Assembly: GCA_963776375.1 (NCBI GenBank)
Contig: CAVZMF010000001.1
Span: forward strand, 186,001 to 250,000
Origin: PALSA-612 sp963776375
Lineage (GTDB): Bacteria > Actinomycetota > Thermoleophilia > Gaiellales > Gaiellaceae
Length of the DNA stretch: 64,000 nucleotides
Direction: 5' to 3'
Shown in pieces: positions 26,623 through 33,747 of this stretch; within the stretch, counting starts at the first letter, position 1; each line of letters begins with the position of its first letter. The notes under the pieces were generated by a model. The model saw nothing but the letters and a program-made list of their open reading frames with translations. It did no database searches and was not told the DNA's origin. The translations under genes and the position numbers were made by a program.

Positions 26623-27261
26623 TCAACCGTTAGGACCGACATTGGCCCCTACCGGAGGCCTGCGCATCGGCCAAACCGGCGGGCCGCCTTCTGGCAGTTC
26701 AAACACACCCGTGTGCAGGAAGCCGAGCCGCTCGTACAGTGCCGCGCTACGCTCGCTGCTGGCCTCGATATACGTCGGTAGCCCCGCCGAGTCGGCTCTT
26801 TCGAGCGTCGGCTGCATGAGCATCGATCCGACGCCCTGTCCCTGCAGAGCAGTGCGCACCCCGACCGTTCGGACGTAGAAGTGAGGCTCATGTAGGTGTC
26901 GCTTCTCCATCGCGCGCTGCACCTTTATCGCGCGCGGCAATCGCGTCCTGAACGCCCACATCCACTTGAGTGTCTCCTTCCCCGTCGCCGACTTCGGCAT
27001 CTCCCAGGCGCCGGGCGGCAGTTCGGCCACCGCGCCGTCGTACTGGGAAGTCGTCCACACGGTCCCCCCATTCGCCAGCACGTACAGCTCCATCTCAACC
27101 GCGAACATCGTGCGAAGCCGTGCCTTCTGCCGGAGACGGCTCGGCAGAAGGAACGTGAACACGGGGTCGTTGACAAACGCGTCCGCCAGCGCTGCCGCCA
27201 CCTTCGGCACCTCATCTGCAGCCGCTTTCCGGACTTCGATCGGGCTCAACGCGGCGATCAT
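26623..27261 (-). CDS. GNAT-family N-acetyltransferase (212 aa)
   Basis: The acetyl-CoA-binding motif A is clear: VRTVGVRTALQGQGVGSMLM (R/QxxGxG/A type), followed by motif B (AGLPTYIEASSERSAALYER, then LGFLHTGVFELP). The N-terminal half (RKAAADEVPKVAAALADAFV) fits the family. ATG 27261 was preferred to the longer upstream frame, whose leader is low-complexity. The acceptor is unknown. A repeat cluster lies downstream and a broken IS110 upstream. Confidence 0.8.
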   Translation of the reverse strand: MIAALSPIEVRKAAADEVPKVAAALADAFVNDPVFTFLLPSRLRQKARLRTMFAVEMELYVLANGGTVWTTSQYDGAVAELPPGAWEMPKSATGKETLKWMWAFRTRLPRAIKVQRAMEKRHLHEPHFYVRTVGVRTALQGQGVGSMLMQPTLERADSAGLPTYIEASSERSAALYERLGFLHTGVFELPEGGPPVWPMRRPPVGANVGPNG

Positions 27262-27527
27262 ATGCTCACTTTGAAGACCGATCGGGCAGCCGCTGCACGA
27301 CCGTCTCAAAGACCTCGGCACGATGATCGACAGCGCGAACGGCGGATCCGTTCGATCGTCTCCACCGACGACTGGACGCAGGTCCCGCAAGACTGAGTCA
27401 TGCGGGACCTCGCTTGGGCGAGCGTACTGTCGCTCGAGACACAGTCGGGGGTAAAGACAACTCTGTAGTTACGCGCGGAAACCTCGCCTGCGCCAGTGTT
27501 GCTCCTATGTCAAGGCGGGGTTCGCTT

Positions 27528-28530
27528 TCAGGGTCTGAAAGACGACGCGGATGAGGAGTCGCTTGAGGCAGCGGAGTGCTTCGCGGCGGCTCTTCCCCTC
27601 GCTTCGTTTGCGTTCGAGGTAGTCGCGGCGCCTGGGTGGTAGCGCGCCTGCGTGATCGCGATCCGGTAGAGCGCGGCGTTGAGCTGGCGGTTGCCGCCGC
27701 GGTCGAGCCGGTGACGCTGAGTGCGGCCTGAGCTCGCTTCGAATGGGGCGACGCCGCTGTGGCGGGCGAGCTGCGCGTCGCTTCGGAAGCGGTCGACGGG
27801 CCGATCTCGGCGAGCAGCTTGGCGGCGGTGACCGCGGCGCAGCCCGGCAGCTCGAGCAGCGCCGGCGCGATCGTCGGCCGTTCGCTGTTCGAGCTCCTGG
27901 TCGAGCTCGCCGATCGCGCGGTTCAGCGCCCGGCAGGTCGAGACGAGCTCGCGTGCGAGCCGCACCTGCAGCTCCTGCTCGCGGCGCGCGAGCCAGCGGC
28001 CGACCCGGTCGAGATGTGAGGCGCGGCCGAGCATCCGCAGCGGCACCTCAAAGGTCGGGTCGAGCTGGTGCAGATGCCAGCGCAGCCGCTGCTGCGTGCG
28101 GCGGCGCTGGTCGACGAGATCGTCGCGGTGATCGACCAGCAGCTTGATCTCCCGGTAGACGTGCTCGTCCGGCCGCGGCCGGCTCAGATCTGGCTCCCGC
28201 AGCGCGGCTCGGGCGATCGCGAGCGCATCGATCGGGTCCGACTTGCCGCGTCGTCCGGCCGGCGCGCCGCTCCGGCACGGTCAGCTTCGGCGGCACCCGC
28301 ACCAGCGTCCTCACCGGCGCGCGAGCAGTTGCCGTTCGAGCCAGCCGGTGAGCTGCCGGCAGTCCTCGACCGCCCACAGCCGCTCCGCGGCCGAGCGCCG
28401 ACGCCCAGCCGAGCAGCTCGTCGCTGCCCACCGAGATCACCCTCTCGTCGAGCGGTCGGCCGGCCTCGTCGACGGCCACCGCGGTCACCGACCGCTTGTG
28501 TACGTCCAGTCCGATCACGATCATCTGCAT
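27528..28530 (-). pseudogene. broken IS110-family transposase
   Basis: Starts MQMIVIGLDVHKRSVTAVAV (DEDD-type RuvC-like domain, first Asp visible). It loses frame near 28400 and again near 28048-28190. It recovers the Transposase_20 C-terminal domain (HSGVAPFEASSGRTQRHRLD, then GGNRQLNAALYRIAITQAR). At least two frameshifts are needed, so the element is inactive or badly sequenced. No clear element ends were found; IS110 elements usually lack terminal inverted repeats. Confidence 0.8.
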
Positions 28531-28619
28531 CGCCTCCAAGCCGTTGGGGGCGACCGGCGAGCGGACAGACCTCAATCGAGGCCAAGAGGCCACGCTCCTA
28601 TCAGGTCACGCTCGACGGT

Positions 28620-28702
28620 CTCGGTCGGCGGCGGCGACACAACGCTGGACGGTCAGCCCCACGGGGCGACATTCGGAATCGAGTCAGCCGCCGCCGACCG
28701 AG
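28620..28702. repeat. 16-bp perfect inverted repeat with 51-bp loop
   Basis: CTCGGTCGGCGGCGGC (28620-28635) and GCCGCCGCCGACCGAG (28687-28702) are exact complements. They lie in the 350-bp non-coding interval between the IS110 remnant and the ArsR gene. They could form a long hairpin RNA, a terminator-like structure, or mark a lost mobile element. Confidence 0.6.
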
Positions 28703-28842
28703 TCTGCGCCAGCAATCGGACGCCGCCACAGCGACGAGGATGACATTGAGTTCAGGAATGTCCCTTGGCTGATCCGCCTCGATCGGGCCCAGTTACGCCT
28801 TCGCGGTTTCGGCAGGCTAGTGCTGCCGCAGGGAGGACGTAT

Positions 28843-28874
28843 GTATCTTGACGGTTACGTAACCGTCGTGATAC
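28843..28874 (+). promoter_or_regulatory. palindromic operator overlapping the arsR-type promoter
   Basis: GTATC-TT-GACGGTTACGTAACCGTC-GT-GATAC is symmetric, with a perfect 18-bp core at 28850-28867. TTGACG (28848) and GATACG (28870), spaced by 16 bp, make a plausible -35/-10 pair inside it. The -10 lies only 9-10 bases before ATG 28885, so the transcript is probably leaderless and autoregulated by the encoded ArsR protein. Confidence 0.7.
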
Positions 28875-28884
28875 GTTCACCGAC

Positions 28885-29196
28885 ATGGAGGCTGTTCTGC
28901 GGGCACTGGCAGACGAGGGTCGGCGGACGCTGCTGGAGTCTCTGACCGACGGGCCTGCAACTGCGGGTGAGTTGGCGGCGCTGCTTCCGATCGCTCGCCC
29001 AGGTGTATCGCGGCATCTGCGAGTGCTGCGAGAAGCGGGGCTGGTCGAGGTTCGCCAGGAGGCACAGCGGCGGATCTACGCCCTTCGCCCTGAACCGCTT
29101 GCGGAAGTCGATGAATGGCTCGACCGGTATCGGCGCTTGTGGGAGCAGCGGCTCGATGCCCTGCACACCGAGGTGGCCCGTGGAAAACGCGAATAA
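28885..29196 (+). CDS. ArsR-family transcriptional regulator (103 aa)
   Basis: A compact winged-helix protein: LRALADEGRRTLLESLTDGP, then AALLPIARPGVSRHLRVLRE and AGLVEVRQEAQRRIYALRPE cover helices 1-5 and the wing. It lacks obvious metal-binding Cys, as in the subgroup paired with SRPBCC proteins. It likely represses its own two-gene operon through the palindrome at 28843-28874. The SRPBCC gene follows after 11 bp. Confidence 0.9.
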   Translation: MEAVLRALADEGRRTLLESLTDGPATAGELAALLPIARPGVSRHLRVLREAGLVEVRQEAQRRIYALRPEPLAEVDEWLDRYRRLWEQRLDALHTEVARGKRE

Positions 29197-29207
29197 AGGA
29201 GCGCCAG

Positions 29208-29753
29208 ATGACAAGCGACGCAAGTCCGGGTACCCGCATCCTGGGCAGCCTGCGATCGGCAGAGGGCGTGGGCGTCGTGCGGATCGAAGATCGGTACGAC
29301 ACCGATATCGACGACCTGTGGTCGGCAATCACCGATCCCGATCGGCTCGCCCGCTGGTTCGGCGACGTGGATGGCGAGCTTTCTCAGGGGGGCGAGTTCC
29401 GTGTGCACATCCCCGACGCGGGAGAGCGCACAGGTCAGGTGGAGGCCTGCGAGCCCCCACAGCGGCTAGTGGTGACGACCAGGGAAACCGACGAGTCCTA
29501 CCGTAGAGGGCACGGTGTGCCGCCGTTCGACGCGGTCTGGGAAATCAAGCTGACCGCCGACGGCGACCAGACCATCCTGGTCATCGAGGTCACGGGCATA
29601 CCCCTGGAAAAGATCGCCTTCTACGGGGCCGGGTGGCAGATCCACGCCGAGAACCTCGCCACCTACATCGCCGGACGAGAGCCCAGCGACATCGAGGCCC
29701 GATGGGACGAACTCGTACCCCCCTATCAGGAACTCGCGGCCACCATCAGCTAG
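29208..29753 (+). CDS. SRPBCC (AHSA1-like) domain protein (181 aa)
   Basis: START-like fold protein: VVRIEDRYDTDIDDLWSAIT begins the domain; DPDRLARWFGDVDGEL and GGEFRVHIPD follow, with WQIHAENLATYIAG in the long C-terminal helix. Such proteins bind hydrophobic ligands and are very often encoded with an ArsR regulator, as here. AAAGGA overlaps the end of the regulator gene and is well placed for ATG 29208. The ligand is unknown. Confidence 0.88.
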   Translation: MTSDASPGTRILGSLRSAEGVGVVRIEDRYDTDIDDLWSAITDPDRLARWFGDVDGELSQGGEFRVHIPDAGERTGQVEACEPPQRLVVTTRETDESYRRGHGVPPFDAVWEIKLTADGDQTILVIEVTGIPLEKIAFYGAGWQIHAENLATYIAGREPSDIEARWDELVPPYQELAATIS

Positions 29754-29783
29754 TCCGGACCACTCGGCTGTACGAGTGGCGCG

Positions 29784-29880
29784 GGGAGTCCCGCGGCTCG
29801 GGCGGCGAAGCGGGAGTCCCGCTCGCCTGAACGGATCCCCGGGGGGCCCGCGCGCCGGGCGGATCCCCGGGGGGCCCGCG
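29784..29880 (+). repeat. family-1 repeat block, degenerate
   Basis: GGGAGTCCC at 29784 and 29812, followed by a tandem pair of CGGATCCCCGGGGGGCCCGCG units (29830-29880). The 3' part differs from the consensus. The rest of 29880-30106 shows no gene. Confidence 0.65.
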
Positions 29881-30106
29881 TGCGGCGTTGGGACCCGCGC
29901 GGCCGACGCATCGCAGAGGGGTGGGTGGCCGAGGAACGTTTCCCGCTCAACCCAAACGCGCGAGGGAGCCCGTACGCTCCACAAGATTCCATCGCGCACG
30001 CGTGACGCGCGCGAGGAACTCAGGTCCGCTCGGCGAGCAGGCGACGACCTAAACGGTTAGCCCCTCAGCGGAGAGCTGGGCCATTTGAGCCATTGTTCCT
30101 CTAGCT

Positions 30107-30613
30107 TCATGACCAGATGACCACACCGATGGCGCTTGCCACCGTCAGTAGAGCTCCGACTTCAGCCGCAATGGCGGTGAATACCAGCCTGGCTTTCTCT
30201 TGATTCCTTTTCTTCGCGACTCGCAGAACCTTCAGCCTCGTGAGCGAAATATTCCGTTCAGCGACTGATTGAGTATCCAACGCACGCTCCTTTACGGCAT
30301 GTATTAGAGGTTCAACCTTCACGCCCTCATACTGTCGAGGAGCATTAGCCGCAAGCCCTGCACCGATTGCTACCAAGAAACAAACCAAAGCAATTAGAAG
30401 AAGAATCTTTGAGGTGGTAGGGAGTATAAACGTCTGCTTCTCTTTGGTAGACAATGCTGCTAGTCCAAAAAGCAACGTAACGAGGACTCCCGACGTAGTA
30501 ATTACGGACAGACCGCGTTGCTCAAGTGAGGCTTTGAGCCTTTCCTGACTCTCGAGCTGCTCGGCTATGTAGTCGCTGTAAAGCGTCCCACCTGAGACGG
30601 CGGACTGAGGCAT
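30107..30613 (-). CDS. membrane protein with paired transmembrane helices (168 aa)
   Basis: An N-terminal helical segment (YSDYIAEQLESQERLKASLE) precedes two transmembrane helices (LSVITTSGVLVTLLFGLAAL and ILLLIALVCFLVAIGAGLAA). A cytoplasmic helical part and a last hydrophobic helix follow (VFTAIAAEVGALLTVASAIG). The layout recalls small membrane effectors and SMODS-associated 2TM-type proteins in defence islands, by form only. Local GC is near 48%, strikingly lower than the genome, which indicates recent acquisition. It lies 15 bp after the coiled-coil gene, as a probable operon. Confidence 0.6.
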   Translation of the reverse strand: MPQSAVSGGTLYSDYIAEQLESQERLKASLEQRGLSVITTSGVLVTLLFGLAALSTKEKQTFILPTTSKILLLIALVCFLVAIGAGLAANAPRQYEGVKVEPLIHAVKERALDTQSVAERNISLTRLKVLRVAKKRNQEKARLVFTAIAAEVGALLTVASAIGVVIWS

Positions 30614-30628
30614 TGAAGCCCTTGGCCT

Positions 30629-30937
30629 CTAACCCACGGGCTCAGTCGGAAAGCCGTCGTCTTGAGCGCTATCTCCTCCATCAGAATCGCCGTGATTTGC
30701 ACCCTCGGGAGATTCCAGTTTGTGGATTTCCTCGCGCAACTCCTTAACTTCCTCGCGAAGGTCTGCGACCTCCTCGCGCGCCTCCTCGAGGGACTCTTGA
30801 ACATCCACACCAGTGACGATGATGTCGTGTGTCCGAACGTGGACGGATTCCATGGCTTCCTCAGCCCCCGCAGCATCGTCAGGTATGGCTCTCGCTTCGC
30901 TCTCGGTCTCGAAGCCATTGCCTTCTTCCTCGACCAT
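30629..30937 (-). CDS. acidic coiled-coil protein (102 aa)
   Basis: A strongly acidic, disordered N-terminus is followed by a heptad-rich coiled coil (VQESLEEAREEVADLREEVK then ELREEIHKLES, about residues 46-76) and an acidic tail. There is no signal peptide. GGGAGGA lies at good distance upstream of ATG 30937. It is encoded just ahead of the membrane protein at 30613, so it may be its cytoplasmic partner or inhibitor. No family is recognised. Confidence 0.6.
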   Translation of the reverse strand: MVEEEGNGFETESEARAIPDDAAGAEEAMESVHVRTHDIIVTGVDVQESLEEAREEVADLREEVKELREEIHKLESPEGANHGDSDGGDSAQDDGFPTEPVG

Positions 30938-31198
30938 CGTTCCTCCCCGGGTGAGCCTGAATTTCCGACTGCGCGTCGGATTACATCGTACTCCAGCACC
31001 ATCAGTCGCTCAAGGGTCGGTCCAACAGAGCACGGAATTGAACGGAATTGAAGGGAGTGGTCACGCGGAATGAATGAAGGCACAGGCAACGACGGGGCAA
31101 CACGCCCCACCGAGACCAGTCGAAGCCCCGCGGTCCGCACTGGCCGGGAAGCCGGATGAATTCAGCTACGCCGAGACCGGCCGAAATCGCCGAGGGCT

Positions 31199-31241
31199 AC
31201 TCGTAATGAAGGGGTCCGCGGTTCGAATCCGCGCGTCGGCT
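31199..31241 (+). tRNA. tRNA-Thr(CGT) 3' half (fragment, probable att remnant)
   Basis: ACTCGTAATGAAGGGG, then TCCGCGGTTCGAATCCGCG and CGTCGGCT correspond to a tRNA from the anticodon loop (anticodon CGT) through the T arm to the discriminator base. The 5' half (acceptor, D arm and 5' anticodon stem) is absent; upstream sequence does not pair. Fragments of this form arise when an integrative element uses a tRNA 3' end as its attachment site. Not a functional tRNA. Confidence 0.75.
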
Positions 31242-31253
31242 TCCCCCCCGCGG

Positions 31254-31442
31254 GGGAGTCCCGCGCGACTCGAGCCCCCGGGCGGGAGCCCCCTGAACCC
31301 GGTCCGGTGCGCGGGACTCCGTTCGGCCCGCTGAGAGCTCTGGCGGCAACGGCCCGGGACGGGTTACATCGAGTCTGTCGGGTTTTCGAGCCCGGCCGGG
31401 TAGTCCTCCCCCCTGAACTCCGCCCGAACGGCGGGACTCTCG
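31254..31442. repeat. family-1 repeat cluster, mostly minus orientation
   Basis: Plus start at 31254, a degenerate inverted unit to 31320, and a minus unit with the long tail (31363-31442: GTTACATCGAGTCTGTCGGG ... GGGTAGTCCTCCCCCCTGAA ... GGGACTC). It starts right after the tRNA-Thr fragment and ends 4 bp before the IS target duplication. Confidence 0.75.
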
Positions 31443-31450
31443 ACCATTAG

Positions 31451-32930
31451 GGGCGCGTCCAAAAAGCATCGCTTTGCGGTCCGGCGGGGGTCCTAAGCTC
31501 GGCTCAGTCGAGTCGAGCGAGGGGGTGTCGGCGTGGCGATGGGTGCCGTGAAGGGCCAGGAGGCGACGCTGCAGGTGGCGATGGTGTGTCTGGACGAGTT
31601 GGTGCCGGAGGACTGCCGGTATCGCAAGCTTGATCGGCTGATCGATTGGTCGTTTGTGCGTGAGGCGGCCAGCCCGTACTACGCCGATGAGGTCGGGCGG
31701 CCCTCGATCGACCCGGTCGTGCTGGTCAAGCTGTTGGTCGCTGCGGCGCTGGAGGGGATCGGTTCGGCGCGCGAGCTGTGCCGGGTCGCGAGCCTGCGCC
31801 TCGATCTGCGCCGTTTCCTCGGCTACGGCTTCTACGAGCGCCTGCCCGTCCACCAGACGCTCTCGCACGCGCAGACGCGCCGCTTCGTCGACGGGGCGTT
31901 GTTCGAGCGCCTGTTTGTGCGCTCGCTCGATCTGTGCAAGCAGCACGGTCTGGTCGAGGGCTCGCATCTGTCGGTCGACGGCTTCCACGCCGAGGCGAAC
32001 GCGGCGCTCGCCAGTCTGCGGGCGAGCCTCGCCCTCGTCGCTGTCGATGAGCCGGGCAAGGAGGAGCCGGCCGAGGCAGAGCCGCCGCCGCCGCTCTCGG
32101 GGCCGCCCCAGCTGGCGCTCGCCGAGCCGCGCTCGGGCCGGACGCCGAAGCGTAGGAGCTCGAACCAGACGTCGGTGTCGCGCACCGATCCGGACGCGAA
32201 GCTGCGCGGCAAACCGGGCCAGCGTCCGCATCTCGTCTACCGCGGCCAGGTGGCGGTCGACCCGAAGGCGCGCTGCGTCGTCGCGTGTGTCGGTGAGCAG
32301 GCGGACGGCTACGAGGGCGACGGGCTCGACCCGATCCTCGACCGCGCCCGTTTCGCCTGCCCCGAGCTCGCTTCGGTCGGCGCCGACTCCGGCTTCGCTG
32401 CCGAGCGGGTCTGGCGGGGTGTGGAGCGGCGTGGCCTGGTCGCCTACATCCCGCCGCAGCCAACGATGCTGCCCGAGAACGGCGAGCCGACCAGCGACGC
32501 CCAGCACCAGGCGATGGCAGCCCGCGCGCGCTGCAAGAGCGAGCAAGGCGTCCGGGCGCACAAGCGGCGGATGGCCGACGCCGAAGGTGTGATCGGCGAG
32601 CTGAAAAACCACCATGCGCTCGACCGTGTCCGCTCGCGCGGAACGCCGCTCTTCCACGTCCAGCTCCTATTGGGCTGTACCGCTCTCAACTGCAAGCGCC
32701 TCGCCGACCACGTCCCCGAAGCGGCCAGCGGCGTCGCCAGCGCACCAACAACCACCGCCCGCGACCTCCAGCCCGCGATGACGGCAGGCGGCCGCGCCAA
32801 TCACCCGCTGGACGGCCACACCACCGACGCGGCCAACAGCGCCTCCACCACTCCACCGACCAACTGGAACCACACCGTCTGCCTCAACTGACTCCAGAGC
32901 GGCCGCCGGAAGCCGTTCTTGGACGCGCCC
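31451..32930 (+). mobile_element. IS1182/IS5-like insertion sequence, copy 2 (1480 bp)
   Basis: Same length and ends as copy 1 (GGGCGCGTCC ... GGACGCGCCC). The 4-bp target duplication is TTAG (31447-31450 and 32931-32934). It is inserted at the edge of a family-1 unit. Confidence 0.9.
31533..32891 (+). CDS. IS1182-family transposase (452 aa), copy 2
   Basis: Protein sequence identical to the gene at 15716-17074, including the DUF772 region and the D-D-E residues (LSVDGF, GADSGF, AEGVIGELK). GTG start. The perfect conservation of both copies and their inverted repeats implies recent transposition. Two such copies 15.8 kb apart in direct orientation could also recombine and delete everything between them. 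Confidence 0.92.
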   Translation: MAMGAVKGQEATLQVAMVCLDELVPEDCRYRKLDRLIDWSFVREAASPYYADEVGRPSIDPVVLVKLLVAAALEGIGSARELCRVASLRLDLRRFLGYGFYERLPVHQTLSHAQTRRFVDGALFERLFVRSLDLCKQHGLVEGSHLSVDGFHAEANAALASLRASLALVAVDEPGKEEPAEAEPPPPLSGPPQLALAEPRSGRTPKRRSSNQTSVSRTDPDAKLRGKPGQRPHLVYRGQVAVDPKARCVVACVGEQADGYEGDGLDPILDRARFACPELASVGADSGFAAERVWRGVERRGLVAYIPPQPTMLPENGEPTSDAQHQAMAARARCKSEQGVRAHKRRMADAEGVIGELKNHHALDRVRSRGTPLFHVQLLLGCTALNCKRLADHVPEAASGVASAPTTTARDLQPAMTAGGRANHPLDGHTTDAANSASTTPPTNWNHTVCLN

Positions 32931-33093
32931 TTAGCCCTCCCCCCTGAACTCCGTTCAACGCGCGGGACTCCGGCCCAACCCCGGGCAGGCCCGGTAGCCC
33001 TCCCCCCTGAAGCCGGTCCGACACGCGGGACTCCCGTCCCAGCCGGGCCGGGTAGCCCTCCCCCCTGAGCCTCGTTAGACGTCCGGGACTCCC
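32931..33093 (-). repeat. family-1 repeats, three tandem minus units
   Basis: Units at 32931-32972, 32992-33034 and 33050-33093, each running GGTAGCCCTCCCCCCTGA ... GGGACTCC. The last unit overlaps the end of the NfeD-like gene and supplies its final codons and stop. Confidence 0.85.
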
Positions 33094-33407
33094 CGACGCC
33101 CGACGGTGAGCGTTAGCTCGTCGAGGCCGACGATGGTGACTGCCTCGCCCACGTCGGCGCCCTCGGAACAACGTGCTGCCCATGTTTCTCCCCCCAGGCG
33201 CACCTGACCGTCAGGGCGACAGGCCGTAACAACCGTCGCCTCTCGACCAATCAACGTCTCCGCTCCAACCGCCTTCCGCACACCGCGCACCTTCCTCCGC
33301 CAGAACAGAAGCTCGCAGACGAAGACCACCAACCCGACCGCAAAGCCGACTAGATTCCACGGTGACGGAGCCAGGAGCAGCACGACAATGGCAACGATTA
33401 GAAACAC
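33075..33407 (-). CDS. NfeD-like membrane protein (110 aa)
   Basis: Two transmembrane segments (MFLIVAIVVLLLAPSPWNLV, then GFAVGLVVFVCELLFW) precede an OB-fold (ETLIGREATVVTACRPDGQV, RLGGETWAARC, DELTLTVG). It is shorter than full NfeD proteases and lacks the ClpP-like domain, like the plus-strand paralogue at 21683. The last five residues (GVPDV) and the TAA come from the adjoining family-1 repeat, so the native C-terminus has been replaced. Confidence 0.75.
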   Translation of the reverse strand: MFLIVAIVVLLLAPSPWNLVGFAVGLVVFVCELLFWRRKVRGVRKAVGAETLIGREATVVTACRPDGQVRLGGETWAARCSEGADVGEAVTIVGLDELTLTVGRRGVPDV

Positions 33408-33580
33408 GCCCGGACCCTAAACAAGGACCAAGAGACGGCCGAACAGCCCTCTCCGCCGGCGAGCGGCCACCGCCGATTGCTCCTCTACCCCGGCCCCTCA
33501 CGCGTACGCGGGTGTGCGGGGGAAGCAGTGTGTGTGCGCCTGACGACACCCTCGTCTCCTCCGCAGCGAACTGTGAACTC

Positions 33581-33660
33581 GTTTACCCTCCCCACCGGCC
33601 TCCCTCGCGCGCGTAGGCGGCGTGCGTGCGCACGGGAACGCCGAGTGTGCTTCGTTCTTG
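33581..33660 (+). repeat. family-2 dispersed repeat, copy 2
   Basis: GTTTACCCTCCCCACCGGCC, then TCCCTCGCGCGCGTAGGCGG and GTGTGCTTCG: the fullest 5' end of the family together with the 52328 copy. It lies in the 340-bp gene-free stretch between the NfeD-like gene and the IS3 element. Confidence 0.7.
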
Positions 33661-33747
33661 GTCCCCCTGCTCCCGCTCCCTGAATAGACTCGCGGTCAGG
33701 ACGGATTGCAGCGTTCGTGGGGCGTACATGCGTCCAGCGGGCCGATC

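Noticed and set aside
31199..31241. Functional tRNA-Thr gene
   Set aside because: No 5' acceptor, D arm or 5' anticodon strand upstream that pairs with the 3' half.
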